NCBI GenBank assembly: GCA_031430575.1
Contig: JANPBT010000043.1
Span: 90,525-154,524, forward strand
Length of the DNA: 64,000 bases
Source of the DNA: JANMDS01 sp031430575
GTDB lineage: Bacteria; Pseudomonadota; Gammaproteobacteria; Burkholderiales; Casimicrobiaceae
Direction of reading: 5' to 3'
A program made the position numbers and the translations under genes. This document shows, piece by piece, positions 8,610 through 17,580 of this stretch (the stretch's first letter is position 1; every line of letters begins with the position of its first letter). The notes under the pieces are model-generated. The model was not told where the DNA came from, did not search any database, and was given only the letters and a program-made list of their open reading frames with translations.

Positions 8610-9329
8610 GATCTCGCTTAATTTCACTGCGCGAGAGTGGCGCGGTGGCCAACCGTACCATTAACCTAGCCATTGGGGGTCAACTGCGAGGGCATCAAAT
8701 AGGTGCTGGGGCTGTGGACGGCGCAAACCGAAGAAGCCAAACTCTGGCCCTCTGTGGTCACGGAGCTTAAAAGCCACGGCGTGGAGCATATCCTCATCGC
8801 CTGCGTCGATGGCTTGAAAGGCTTTCCCGCAACCATCGCCTCGGTCTACCCGCAGGTACTGGTGCAGCTTTGTATCGTGCACGTGGTCAGTAATCGCCTG
8901 AACTATGTGAGCTGGAAACAAAAGCTTGAAGCAGCTGAGCAATTGCGCGCAATATATGCCGCAGCGACCGAGGATGAAGCGAGCTTAGCGCTCGATGAAC
9001 TTGCCCAGCGCTGGGATGATACTTATCCCCAGATTGCTAAATCGTGGCGTGCCAATTGGGGCAACACCACACCATTTTTTAGCTTCGCTCCGCAAATTCG
9101 ACGCTTGATCTACTCTACTAACGCCATTGAAAGTGTGAACTTCGGTTTGCGCCGATTGATTAAAACCAAGGGCGCATTTCCAAGCGATGAAGCGGCAGTC
9201 AAACTGCTCTACCTGGGATTACGTAATATCTCAAAACGCTGGACCACGCCTATTCAGAATTGGAAGCAGGCCATGCGCCAGTTCATGATCCGTTTCGATA
9301 CTCAATTCAACCAAATTACTAACACCTAG
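8610..9329 (+). pseudogene. IS256-family (Mutator-type) transposase remnant
   Basis: The C-terminal half of an IS256-type transposase. Open from 8703, it carries ILIACVDGLKGFPATI (the second catalytic Asp region), QLCIVHVVSNRLNYVSWK and NAIESVNFGLRRLIKTKG (the catalytic Glu region). Usual length is about 400 residues; only about 208 remain open. Upstream the frame continues recognisably (RESGAVANRTINLAIG, then VNCEGIK) but with one extra G in a G-run near 8675 and a TAG at about 8700, directly before VLGLW. The first catalytic Asp region is missing. It is inactive and marks the edge of the accessory block next to core genes. Confidence 0.88.
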
Positions 9330-9558
9330 CAAAATCCTAATACACAAAACTCTCTACAGGCTTTCAATATTGGTTTTCGCCTATCGATTAAAAATTTCGT
9401 GGCTGTTCCCTGCCTTTCCACTGCCCAAATCAGATCGCCCGCTCGCCCGACACGGGTCTCCACCAAAAAGTGCAGGGTTGAGTAGAGGAATCACACACGC
9501 ATCAAGCAAAACCCTTGTCATCGGAAGAATCCCAGAATAAAAGTCAACATTCATGAGC

Positions 9559-10023
9559 TTAAAGCAGACGCGGTGTGACCACTGCGCGCACGACGAGCTG
9601 AGCGCCTTCTTCGCGCGGACGATTTGAAAGCCACCATATCGCGCCTTTTGGAATCGCGATAGTCGCCCGCTCGGTTTTAAGGAGCAGCGCGACCGCATCG
9701 CCGAGCGCGGGCTGATGGCCGATGAGGAGCACGGCACCGCTTTCGATGCGAGGCCAGCGGGCAGCCTCTAAAACGCGCTGGGCTGGCGCATCGGGGCCAA
9801 TGTCTTGATCGGTAATGTAGGGTCGGCTGAGCGCATCAGCGGTTTGCAGGCAACGAAGCGCAGGGCTCACGATTACGCGCATCGAGCTTGGGCAATTGTG
9901 ATTGAGCCACTGCGCCATGCGTTTGGCGTGTTTTAAGCCCCGCGGAGTGAGCCGACGGTCAAGGTCGTGCTCCGGTATTTCTATTTCTTCGGCCTCAGCG
10001 TGCCGCCACAAAATGAGATCCAC
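9559..10023 (-). CDS. sixA: Phosphohistidine phosphatase SixA
   Basis: A 154-residue histidine phosphatase. The N-terminal LILWRHAEAEE carries the RHG-like catalytic motif of the branch-2 family, and LLIGHQPALGD provides the second catalytic His. SixA removes phosphate from phosphohistidine on phosphorelay or PTS proteins in the cytoplasm. It is read leftward, starting 6 nt after the ppk stop, so the two are very probably cotranscribed; a sixA-ppk pair is common in beta- and gammaproteobacteria. The region 9330-9558 downstream holds no recognisable gene. Confidence 0.9.
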   Translation of the reverse strand: MDLILWRHAEAEEIEIPEHDLDRRLTPRGLKHAKRMAQWLNHNCPSSMRVIVSPALRCLQTADALSRPYITDQDIGPDAPAQRVLEAARWPRIESGAVLLIGHQPALGDAVALLLKTERATIAIPKGAIWWLSNRPREEGAQLVVRAVVTPRLL

Positions 10024-10029
10024 GATGGG

Positions 10030-12072
10030 CTACGGTGCGAGGAGCGAGAGCAAATCGTGCTGTGCACTGCGCGGATTCTTCGATTTTTTAGGCTTTGAAT
10101 ATTCGCTACTAGCGCTAAGTAACCATGCGTCTGCCGTATCTTGTAAGTATGGCTCAATGCCCTCGGCGACGACCCGATAGGCGAGCGCAGGGTCGAGCAC
10201 GGGGAAGGCGACTTCCACGCGCCGAAAAAGGTTACGCCCCATCCAATCGGCGCTTGATAAGTAGATGCGTGGATCGCCGGCATTGCCGAAGCAATAGATA
10301 CGCGAGTGCTCTAAAAAGCGCCCGACAATCGAGCGCACACGAATATTTTCGGATTGCCCTTTCACCTCTGGGCGCAGTACGCACGCACCGCGAATGATGA
10401 GATCAATCTTGACGCCAGCGCGAGAAGCTTCATAAAGCGCATTGACGATAGATTCGTCCACGAGTGCGTTCATCTTTGCAACGATGCGCCCACGGCCACC
10501 CGCGCGTGCGATCTCAGTCTCGTTTTCGATCGCTTTGATGACGTTGCGCGCTAGGCTAAAGGGAGCGACCCAGAGGTGGGTCAATTTTGGCAAGCGTGTT
10601 GAGCTGGTGAGATGGTTAAACACATGCTCGGCTTCGCGACAGACTGCGGGGTTTGCCGTCATCAAGCCAAAGTCGGTGTAAAAGCGCGCGGTTGTTGGGT
10701 TGTAATTTCCTGTGCCCAAGTGGGCGTAGGCGCGCAATCGCGTGCCTTCGCGCCGCTGAACCAGCGCGAGCTTTGCGTGCGTTTTGAGCCCTACGACGCC
10801 GTAAACAACTTGCGCGCCGACCTTTTCAAGCTGCTCGGCCCAATTGATATTAGTTTCTTCGTCAAATCGGGCCTTAAGCTCAAGTACTACCGCAACTTCC
10901 TTGCCGCGTTGGGCTGCTTTTACGAGCGCTTGCATAAGCGACGATTCGGAGCCCGTGCGATAGACCGTCATCTTAATCGAAACGACCGCCGGATCAGAGG
11001 CGCTTGCGCTCACGAAATCGACGACAGGATCGAATGACTCAAACGGATGATGCAGCAGAAGATCGCCTTCGCGTAGGCGGGCAAATACATCGCTGTCAGA
11101 CTCCGAGAAAAACGATTCACTCGCCTTAAAGGTGGGGTAGCGACGCGTTGGATCATTGAGTAACGTTACCAATGCATCTAAGCGAACCACATTGACCGGG
11201 CCGTCCACAGCGTAAATATCCAAAGGCTGTAGCTCAAAATGCTCTGCAAGGAGCGCGCGCAAATGTTGTGGGCAGGTATGCGCCACTTCGAGGCGCACGG
11301 CGCGGCCGAACGAGCGTGTCGTCAGCTTGCCACGCAGCGCGTGGCGCAAATTACGGGCATCGTGCATATCGAGCCATAAATCACTATCACGCGTAACCCT
11401 AAATTGCGAATAGGCAACGACTGCACGCGGAGCGAAGATGGTGGAGAAATTGGCTCGGATGACCGATGACAGCAACACAAATCCGCGATACCCGCGACAC
11501 AATTTTTGCGGTAATTCGATCACTCGCGGTAGTAATCTTGGCGCTTTGACAATGGCGATGTTAGATGACTGTCCGAAAGCGTTGGTGCCAGAAAGTTCGA
11601 CAATAAAGTTCAGGCTTTTATTAGAGACTTGCGGGAACGGATGGGCAGGATCAAGCCCGATGGGCGTCAGTAGCGGGCGTACGTTGGCCTCGAAATAATC
11701 TGCGACCCACGCGTGTTGGGCATGGGTGCGGTCTTTGTGATGCAAAAGCCGAACGCCATCCTTTTCGAGCGCAGGGATTATTGAGCTGTTGTAGACGGCA
11801 TATTGCTCGTTGACTAAATTGTGCGCCTCAACGGCGATTTTCTCGTAGCGCGCTTGGCTATCGGCTCGGGAGCGCCCCGGGGCTTCTAACGGTCGTAGCG
11901 TTGTGAAAAGCTCGGCGATTCTCACTTCAAAAAACTCATCCATGTTGTTACCAACGATGCATAGATAGCGTAATCGTTCGTGCAAGGGTCTACTCTCGTC
12001 CATCGCTAACGCGAGCACCCGATGGTTGAATTTCAGCTGCGATAATTCCCGGTCAATGTACGTTGTGTGCAT
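10030..12072 (-). CDS. ppk1: Polyphosphate kinase 1
   Basis: Makes inorganic polyphosphate from ATP, with the reaction running through a phosphohistidine. The 680-residue length is normal. The N-terminal domain begins YIDRELSQLKFNHRVL and contains NNMDEFFEVR. The catalytic His is in GLKTHAKLAL at residue 432, with the neighbouring YAHLGTGNYNPTTARFYTD motif, all intact. It forms an operon with sixA and is divergent from ppx (12368), with a PhoB-box-like site in the 295-bp gap reading toward ppk. Synthesis and breakdown of polyphosphate are thus encoded back to back. Confidence 0.97.
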   Translation of the reverse strand: MHTTYIDRELSQLKFNHRVLALAMDESRPLHERLRYLCIVGNNMDEFFEVRIAELFTTLRPLEAPGRSRADSQARYEKIAVEAHNLVNEQYAVYNSSIIPALEKDGVRLLHHKDRTHAQHAWVADYFEANVRPLLTPIGLDPAHPFPQVSNKSLNFIVELSGTNAFGQSSNIAIVKAPRLLPRVIELPQKLCRGYRGFVLLSSVIRANFSTIFAPRAVVAYSQFRVTRDSDLWLDMHDARNLRHALRGKLTTRSFGRAVRLEVAHTCPQHLRALLAEHFELQPLDIYAVDGPVNVVRLDALVTLLNDPTRRYPTFKASESFFSESDSDVFARLREGDLLLHHPFESFDPVVDFVSASASDPAVVSIKMTVYRTGSESSLMQALVKAAQRGKEVAVVLELKARFDEETNINWAEQLEKVGAQVVYGVVGLKTHAKLALVQRREGTRLRAYAHLGTGNYNPTTARFYTDFGLMTANPAVCREAEHVFNHLTSSTRLPKLTHLWVAPFSLARNVIKAIENETEIARAGGRGRIVAKMNALVDESIVNALYEASRAGVKIDLIIRGACVLRPEVKGQSENIRVRSIVGRFLEHSRIYCFGNAGDPRIYLSSADWMGRNLFRRVEVAFPVLDPALAYRVVAEGIEPYLQDTADAWLLSASSEYSKPKKSKNPRSAQHDLLSLLAP

Positions 12073-12267
12073 TTTTTTACGTGTGCAGTTTTATTCTGGA
12101 AACGTTGATGTAGGGTAAACAAAGGCGTTATTCGTCACTGTGCCCGATGCACAATTCGCATGTAGGTGCGCGTCCTTGCGGTTTTTTGATTGCTCTGCCC
12201 TCAAACGGCGTGCCGTTTTAAAACTCAGTAAATGTTTTCCTACCAATTCAGATAATAGTGACTCAAT

Positions 12268-12285
12268 GTGACAGCTTGGTTACAG
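12268..12285 (-). promoter_or_regulatory. PhoB-box-like site between ppk and ppx
   Basis: On the minus strand the sequence reads CTGTAAC-CAAG-CTGTCAC, two 7-bp CTGTMAY-type half-sites separated by 4 bp, which is the layout of a Pho box. It sits about 196 bp before ppk and 83 bp before ppx. Phosphate control of polyphosphate genes is well known, but the assignment here rests on motif match alone. Nothing else was recognised in the rest of the 12073-12367 gap. Confidence 0.6.
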
Positions 12286-12367
12286 GATCAATAGAGGCAA
12301 AGGGCAGGCTGTAAGTTTGTTAAAGTCGCATCTTGAACAAATTTTCTGAAATTGGCCTCGACTTTTT

Positions 12368-13291
12368 ATGAAGCTTGCGATCATCGATCTTGGATCGAAT
12401 AGTTTCAAGATTGATGTCTCACGCGCGGGACCAAACGGCTTCAAGCGACTCGCTTCGCTGAAAACGCCAGTGCGGTTCATTGCGGGCATTGATGCGGGCG
12501 GCAAACTTAACGCCAATACTTCTGCGCTCGCGCTCGTTTGCTTGGCATCGTTTCGTGCCTTGCTCGACGACGAGCAGCCTGATGCCGTGGCGGCAATCGC
12601 CACTGAGAGCATGCGCCGCCTAGAAGATCGCGGCAGCTTCCTCGCGCAAGCGCAAGCGGTGCTCGGCGTTCCGATTCGCGTTTTAACAGGCAGTGAAGAG
12701 GCTGCGTATTGCTTTGCGGGTGTTGAGCACCTGTTGGGAAAGCCAAGAGCGTCCCGTTTGGTTATGGATATTGGCGGGGGCTCAACCCAATTCATTTTGG
12801 GCGATCAAAGCCGCGTGTTGGCGAGCGCTTCAGTGCGGGCAGGTTGCGTGGTGGTTACGCGTGATTTTTTTGCGCAGCAGATGGTCACGCAGGCCTCTTT
12901 AGCGCGCGCTGTTGGCTATGCTGCAGACGTTTATTCTGAGGCATGGGCGAAGGTTAACGTAGGCGCACCCAAGGAGTGGGTGGGAGCTTCCGGTGCATTT
13001 CGTACCGTACTCGAGGCCAGCGCAGACGTTGCAGCAGCACCTGATCGTATCTCAAGGGCTGCGATGACGTTTATTGAAAAAAAACTCATATCGCGCGGCA
13101 CCTTTTCTGCAATTGATTTTCCATCCGTACCAGTTGATCGGCATCCCGTTTTCATTGCCTGCTTTGCGCTGACGCAGGCGGTCTTTGAGGTCGTGCAGCC
13201 TCCCGATATCGAAGTCTGCAAAAGTGGATTACGGATGGGGCTGCTTAACGATCTCGCTGCCAAGGTGCAGTTGACGCAATTGCGCGCGTAA
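12368..13291 (+). CDS. ppx: Exopolyphosphatase, Ppx/GppA family (short form)
   Basis: The first phosphate-binding loop is IIDLGSNSFKIDVSRAG at residues 4-20, and the second is MDIGGGSTQFILGD near residue 135, both features of the actin-like ASKHA fold. At 307 residues it covers the catalytic half and lacks the C-terminal HD-like domain of long Ppx enzymes such as that of E. coli. It is expected to release phosphate from polyphosphate ends, or to act on pppGpp. It is transcribed away from ppk. Confidence 0.9.
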   Translation: MKLAIIDLGSNSFKIDVSRAGPNGFKRLASLKTPVRFIAGIDAGGKLNANTSALALVCLASFRALLDDEQPDAVAAIATESMRRLEDRGSFLAQAQAVLGVPIRVLTGSEEAAYCFAGVEHLLGKPRASRLVMDIGGGSTQFILGDQSRVLASASVRAGCVVVTRDFFAQQMVTQASLARAVGYAADVYSEAWAKVNVGAPKEWVGASGAFRTVLEASADVAAAPDRISRAAMTFIEKKLISRGTFSAIDFPSVPVDRHPVFIACFALTQAVFEVVQPPDIEVCKSGLRMGLLNDLAAKVQLTQLRA

Positions 13292-13310
13292 AACTGCGCT
13301 GCAGGTCACA
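13291..13310 (+). repeat. Degenerate copy of the interspersed motif
   Basis: AACTGCGCTGCAGGTCA resembles the consensus with about three changes and lies at the ppx stop codon, in the gap before olsA. Confidence 0.35.
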
Positions 13311-13381
13311 CTTCCCCGGCGTTCGTTTGCTTGCCGAAACCAAGTGAGCGCAAACCAAAACGTGTCGCGAAATCGTAATGA

Positions 13382-14233
13382 ATGCGTTTCATACTGCGTC
13401 GTATGGAAGCGCCACCTCCCTTCTCGCCATATGCAGAGATCGCCCCGGTCGCGGCCGATTCGTCGGCACGCGTTTCAATTTTCGGTTGGTGTGCCGCGTA
13501 TGCGCGCCTAGTCTCGGTATTGCTGCTGCTTTGTATAGCAGCGATTTGCACGCTTAGCTTTCCGTTCATTTCCAGATCGCTTCGGCTGGGGGTTATCTGC
13601 CGTTGGTGTCGTGCAGTGCTCGCTGCGCTACAGCTGCAGATCGCGCTCGAGGGTCAAGAAAAGGGCGTGACGGGATTGCTCGTCGCGAATCATATTTCGT
13701 GGCTTGATCCGGTCGTGTTGTGTGCGATTTGGCCGAGTCCGTTCGTTGCTAAAAGTGAATGTGTGCGATGGCCTGTGGTCGGGTTTATCATGCGTCAATG
13801 TGATGCCGTGTTCGTCACGCGTGCCTCTGCCCGCTCGAGTGTGGTGCTCTGTCAAGCGATTGCCCAGCGCTTTAAAAGCGATCCCAAATCGCAGCGTTTG
13901 GCGCTCTTTCCTGAAGGTACAACGACAACCGGTACAAACGTGTTGCCGTTTTCTTCGGCTGCATTCGCGGGGGCGATTGCGTGTGATTTACCGATACATC
14001 CAATCGCACTCTATTATCGAAGTCAGGCAAGCCCAAGCGCGGCGCCCTATGCGTTTATTGGCGACGATGCGCTACTGTGCTCGTTGATGCGCATTGCGAA
14101 ATCTGGGGCAGGCACTGTTTACGTCGCGAAGTTACCTATGATTGATGCAGGCACTTTTGATGATCGAAAGTTGCTCTCCAGTTTTGCGCGCCAATGCGTT
14201 GCCGATGCCGTTTGTGCATCACGCGATCGGTAG
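13382..14233 (+). CDS. olsA: 1-acyl-glycerol-3-phosphate-type acyltransferase, probable OlsA
   Basis: A PlsC-family membrane acyltransferase. A hydrophobic segment near residues 40-65 precedes NHISWLDPV (the HX4D motif, His at about 104) and LALFPEGTTT (the substrate-binding FPEGT motif, about 176). It directly precedes an OlsB-type N-acyltransferase, so by family context it should O-acylate lyso-ornithine lipid to ornithine lipid, a phosphorus-free membrane lipid. General lysophosphatidate acyltransferase activity is the alternative. An ATG at 13403 is a possible later start. Closeness to polyphosphate genes fits a phosphate-limitation theme, by inference. Confidence 0.8.
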   Translation: MRFILRRMEAPPPFSPYAEIAPVAADSSARVSIFGWCAAYARLVSVLLLLCIAAICTLSFPFISRSLRLGVICRWCRAVLAALQLQIALEGQEKGVTGLLVANHISWLDPVVLCAIWPSPFVAKSECVRWPVVGFIMRQCDAVFVTRASARSSVVLCQAIAQRFKSDPKSQRLALFPEGTTTTGTNVLPFSSAAFAGAIACDLPIHPIALYYRSQASPSAAPYAFIGDDALLCSLMRIAKSGAGTVYVAKLPMIDAGTFDDRKLLSSFARQCVADAVCASRDR

Positions 14234-14303
14234 CGCCCTTAGACATCAAGGCGTCACATTTGCTCTGCATCATGCCTGTGTTGCAACGACATTTGAGGAC
14301 ACC

Positions 14304-15080
14304 ATGTTAAACCTTGTTCAATCTCGATCACGTAACTTACGCACCCAATTTACAGAAGCGCTTACCCGCAGATTTGAAGTCCGACTTGCACGTAATGCCC
14401 GCGAAATAATGGAAGCGCAGCGTTTGCGCTATGAAGTGTATTTCTGGGAGCTCGGCGCGAAAATCAGCACCCAGCACTTTGGGCATGATGCCGATTATTT
14501 TGATCCGTTTTGCGATCATTTTATTGCCATCGATATGCTCCACGGTGATATCGTGGGCACCTACCGCATGCTCACGCCGCAGGGCGCTGCGCGCGCGGGT
14601 CGGCTCTATCTTGAGGAGTCGTTTGATGTGCGACCGCTGGCATCGATTCGCCCGAAACTCGCCGAAATCGGGCGTGCCTGCATAAAGCGGGAGGTCCGCA
14701 ATACAAATGTTTTGCCACATCTCTGGAGCGAAATTGCCCGTCATCTGCGAGCCCAAAATTTGCGCTATTTGATCGGCAGTGCCAGCATCCCAACGACCAA
14801 AGGGCTGGCCTCCGCCTATGCTGTATTCGATGCGCTCGATCCAGCGTCGTTCGCGCCCCCTGCGTTGCGCATCAATCCATTTGAGCCGATCACCACGAGT
14901 AAAGTTGAGCCAGTGCGTTTGGTGGAAATGCCGCCCTTGCTACGCGGATATTTGCAACTCGGTGCTTGTATCGCGGGTGCGCCCGCGCATGATCCGCAAT
15001 TTGGCTGCATTGATATCCCCGTGCTGCTGGATATCGAAGCGGCCAATACCCGTCTGGCGATGCGGGTTTTGAAGCAGTAA
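14304..15080 (+). CDS. olsB: L-ornithine N-alpha-acyltransferase-type protein OlsB
   Basis: A GNAT-fold acyltransferase of 258 residues. I chose ATG 14304 because GAGG lies just upstream (14295-14298) and a longer reading frame would overlap olsA by about 90 bp. Recognisable family blocks are EIMEAQRLRYEVYFWELGA, DYFDPFCDHFIAID, VGTYRMLTP and AEIGRACI. The enzyme transfers a 3-hydroxyacyl chain from acyl-ACP to ornithine, the first step of ornithine-lipid synthesis. It ends 17 bp before an inverted pair of the interspersed motif that probably serves as terminator. Confidence 0.85.
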   Translation: MLNLVQSRSRNLRTQFTEALTRRFEVRLARNAREIMEAQRLRYEVYFWELGAKISTQHFGHDADYFDPFCDHFIAIDMLHGDIVGTYRMLTPQGAARAGRLYLEESFDVRPLASIRPKLAEIGRACIKREVRNTNVLPHLWSEIARHLRAQNLRYLIGSASIPTTKGLASAYAVFDALDPASFAPPALRINPFEPITTSKVEPVRLVEMPPLLRGYLQLGACIAGAPAHDPQFGCIDIPVLLDIEAANTRLAMRVLKQ

Positions 15081-15096
15081 TGATTTAATTACGGCC

Positions 15097-15162
15097 AATA
15101 CCTGCGTCGCAGATTTAGCCTAAAAAGCGTGCTTGGGGGCATGAAATCTGCGCCGCAGGTAT
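15097..15162. terminator. Inverted pair of the interspersed motif downstream of olsB
   Basis: AATACCTGCGTCGCAGATT (15097-15115) faces an AATCTGCGCCGCAGGTAT copy (15145-15162) with a 29-nt loop and one centre mismatch. It lies 17 bp after the olsB stop and before the next gene, where a rho-independent-like hairpin would be expected. Confidence 0.7.
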
Positions 15163-15253
15163 GATGCGTTTTAGATTTTCGCTGCAGCTGACGCGAACAT
15201 GATGAAACCACGCGCGTACACTCGGGTTTGATGTTTTTTCCAGAAACCAGATC

Positions 15254-15973
15254 ATGCCCCACGCCGCAAAAGGTCGTCACATTGAGCGCCACCGTATCGC
15301 GCGCACGAGTTGGCTGCGTGCTGGTGCGCTTGGCGCAAATGATGGCTTGATGTCTACCGCGAGCGTGATGCTCGGGGTGGCAACTGCGCAGCCCAGCGCA
15401 GCGGCGGTGTTGACTGTTGGTTTGGCAGCGCTGGTTGCTGGAGCGCTTTCGATGGCTGCTGGCGAATACATTTCAGTGAGCTCCCAGTCTGATACCGAAG
15501 CGGCTGATCTCGCGCGCGAGCATGAGGAGCATCTCCACAATCCCGCACACGAGCTCGATGAGTTGGCTGCAATTTATGAAGCCCGCGGCCTCGATCCGGT
15601 TTTGGCGCGTGATGTGGCAAAGCAATTGACCGAGAAAGATGCCCTCGCTGCGCATGCCCGCGATGAACTGGGGATTACCGATACGCTCGCGGCTCGCCCG
15701 CTTCAAGCCGCGCTAGTCTCGGCGGCGGCATTTGCTGGCGGCGCGGCAGTGCCAGTCGCGGTGGTCATGGCTGCGCCACGAATACTTCCTGGTTTTGCGG
15801 TCACCACGGTGATGAGCGTGGTTTGCTTGATCGCGTTGACGGCCCTTGGCGCATTTGCGGCGCGCTTGGGTGGTGCTTCGAAGTTTGCTGGCGCGCGTCG
15901 CTCGTTTGTTTGGAGCGCAATCGCGATGGGGGTCTCGGCATTGATTGGGCGCATCGCAGGGGTTGCAATCTAG
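15254..15973 (+). CDS. VIT1/CCC1-family divalent metal transporter
   Basis: A 239-residue inner-membrane protein. RAGALGANDGLMSTASVMLGVA near residues 17-38 is the conserved first-helix block of the VIT family, followed by AGALSMAAGEYISVSSQSDTE. A charged cytoplasmic segment (residues 75-140, EHEEHLHNPAHELDELAAIYEARG) precedes three further hydrophobic spans. The family exports Fe2+ or Mn2+ from the cytosol or sequesters it. The gene stands alone, converging on a hydrolase gene; no metal-responsive operator was recognised. Confidence 0.92.
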   Translation: MPHAAKGRHIERHRIARTSWLRAGALGANDGLMSTASVMLGVATAQPSAAAVLTVGLAALVAGALSMAAGEYISVSSQSDTEAADLAREHEEHLHNPAHELDELAAIYEARGLDPVLARDVAKQLTEKDALAAHARDELGITDTLAARPLQAALVSAAAFAGGAAVPVAVVMAAPRILPGFAVTTVMSVVCLIALTALGAFAARLGGASKFAGARRSFVWSAIAMGVSALIGRIAGVAI

Positions 15974-16019
15974 TGTCGACTAAACCCTGCGCCGCATGTC
16001 GCACCGCTTAAAAGCAGCA

Positions 16020-16038
16020 AATCTGCGCCGCAGGTATT
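16020..16038 (+). repeat. Interspersed motif copy
   Basis: A perfect consensus copy between two convergent genes, touching the stop codon of the hydrolase gene. A decayed direct copy (CTGCGCCGCATGT) lies 35 bp upstream at 15986-15998. Confidence 0.9.
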
Positions 16039-16904
16039 TACCCCGGCAGCAAAAAATCACGCACGATTGCAATCGTTGGCGCATCCATGAGCATAGGCGC
16101 GTGCCCGGTGTCCGGGATCGTCTCGGCGGCAACGTTTTTTCTCTCGCTGAGCATGCGTGCGAGGGTTGCGGGTGAAAGCAGATCGGAGTGCTCACCGCGC
16201 AAGATGAGTGTGGGTTGCTTCACCGCACGCCAGAGCGGCCACAGATCGACAGAAGGCGCAGCGAGCGTGGCAACAAACGCTTCACCAATTTTGGGATCGT
16301 TATTAAATTCCCATTTGCCGAGTTCGTTTTGCGTGCAGGAAGTGCGCACCAAATGGCGCTGCTGGGGCGCAGTCAGTGGACCAAACGATGCGATCGCAGG
16401 CAGGGCTGCCTCTAGCAGTTGCGCAAAAGAATCAAACGCAGGTAAGCGCATGCCCATATACATTCCGATCCGCTCCAGCGCAGCGCGCTCGATCTCTGGG
16501 CCCACATCGTTGATAACAAATTTTTGTAACCCCGCAATTGGCGTGGCGGCCAACACCATGCCGATTAAGCCGCCCATCGAGGTGCCGACCCAATCGTAGT
16601 GCGCGATGCCTTGCTGCGCGAGGATCGTGCCGATCAATTTGGCATAAACCGGAATCGCATAGTCGTCCACGCGATCTAGCCAAGCACTTTCACCCCGCCC
16701 GGGCACGTCTGGGCAGAGCACCCGATAATCAGCAGCCATCGCATGCGCAAAAATATCGAAATCGCGGCCATTGCGCGAAAGGCCATGCACACAGACGAGT
16801 ACGCGCGGATTTGCGGCATCGCCCCAGTCATGAAAAACCATCTGTTTTTGAGCGCCGTGAAGGCGGTAGGGCAGCGAGAGCTTGCGCGGGGGTGTTGGAA
16901 TCAT
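16038..16904 (-). CDS. Alpha/beta-fold hydrolase
   Basis: A cytoplasmic serine hydrolase of 288 residues from ATG 16904; a longer frame would run into the lipoprotein gene on the other strand. The oxyanion region is VCVHGLSRNGRDF, the nucleophile elbow is WVGTSMGGLIG (GxSxG with Ser in TSM), and the C-terminal catalytic His is in DTGHAPML. A loop PQQRHLVRTSC lies in the cap region. The family includes esterases, haloperoxidase-like and C-C hydrolases; the substrate cannot be inferred. No strong ribosome-binding site is visible, so the start is moderately certain. Confidence 0.85.
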   Translation of the reverse strand: MIPTPPRKLSLPYRLHGAQKQMVFHDWGDAANPRVLVCVHGLSRNGRDFDIFAHAMAADYRVLCPDVPGRGESAWLDRVDDYAIPVYAKLIGTILAQQGIAHYDWVGTSMGGLIGMVLAATPIAGLQKFVINDVGPEIERAALERIGMYMGMRLPAFDSFAQLLEAALPAIASFGPLTAPQQRHLVRTSCTQNELGKWEFNNDPKIGEAFVATLAAPSVDLWPLWRAVKQPTLILRGEHSDLLSPATLARMLSERKNVAAETIPDTGHAPMLMDAPTIAIVRDFLLPG

Positions 16905-17064
16905 GGTGAGATTTTGGCATGCTGCGGCGCAGCGCAATTTCAGGTAAGCTCTGCGCTGTCTGTTCTCATTCGGTTGTGTGTCAACGGCGCTGCTTGCTCG
17001 CGCATTAGAAGGAGTTGAGGCCTCGTCGTCTATTTTTGGTCGTTGTGTTTGAAGGAGTTCGTAG

Positions 17065-17451
17065 ATGAAATCAATCCGCAAATTTATTGCGACATTCAGC
17101 GTAGCTTTGGCTTTGACTAGTTGCGCTACGATCAATGCACCAGCGCCGGTAGCGTATTCCCCCGATGAAATCATCGCGATGTCTACCAAAGCGGGCGCGA
17201 CGCCAGCTGCGGTTGTACAAAAACTAAAAGAAGGCCGCAGCTACTATGCATTGCCTGCTTCTGAGCTCGCGCGCATGTCAAAAGCCGGTGTGGCCGATGA
17301 AGTGGTGAATCATTTGCAGGCATCGCATCTAGAGGCGACGCGTCAAGCCGAGCGTGCTCAACTTCGCTTCGAATCGCCTTTTTGGTACGGCCATTTTTAT
17401 GGCATGCGCACCTGCTGGCGCGGCGCGCGCGGCTGGGTGACCTGCATTTAA
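17065..17451 (+). CDS. Small lipoprotein of unknown function
   Basis: A 128-residue product with signal peptide and lipobox LALTSC (Cys at about residue 20), so it is predicted to be an outer- or inner-membrane lipoprotein. AGGAG at 17052-17056 supports the ATG. Two related helical segments follow (PDEIIAMSTKAGATPAAVVQ and ASELARMSKAGVADEVVNHL), a short repeat seen in several betaproteobacterial lipoproteins. The tail is rich in aromatic residues and Cys (YGMRTCWRGARGWVTC). No function is assigned. Confidence 0.75.
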   Translation: MKSIRKFIATFSVALALTSCATINAPAPVAYSPDEIIAMSTKAGATPAAVVQKLKEGRSYYALPASELARMSKAGVADEVVNHLQASHLEATRQAERAQLRFESPFWYGHFYGMRTCWRGARGWVTCI

Positions 17452-17465
17452 AGCCTTCCACGGTA

Positions 17466-17485
17466 AATACCTGCGGCGCAGAATT
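17466..17485 (-). repeat. Interspersed motif copy (reverse)
   Basis: AATACCTGCGGCGCAGAATT, 15 bp after the lipoprotein stop, with one extra A near its 3' end relative to consensus. Confidence 0.85.
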
Positions 17486-17580
17486 GCGCGCTAGGGGCTT
17501 GCCTACGTTCGAAATTACGATCTCCGCAGAGCACTGAGCTTGCTGCGCGCATACAATTTCCGCCTGAGCGGAGGATTAAC

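Noticed and set aside
8703..9329. Functional IS256-family transposase
   Set aside because: Lacks the N-terminal half and first catalytic Asp; a frameshift and a stop lie just upstream.
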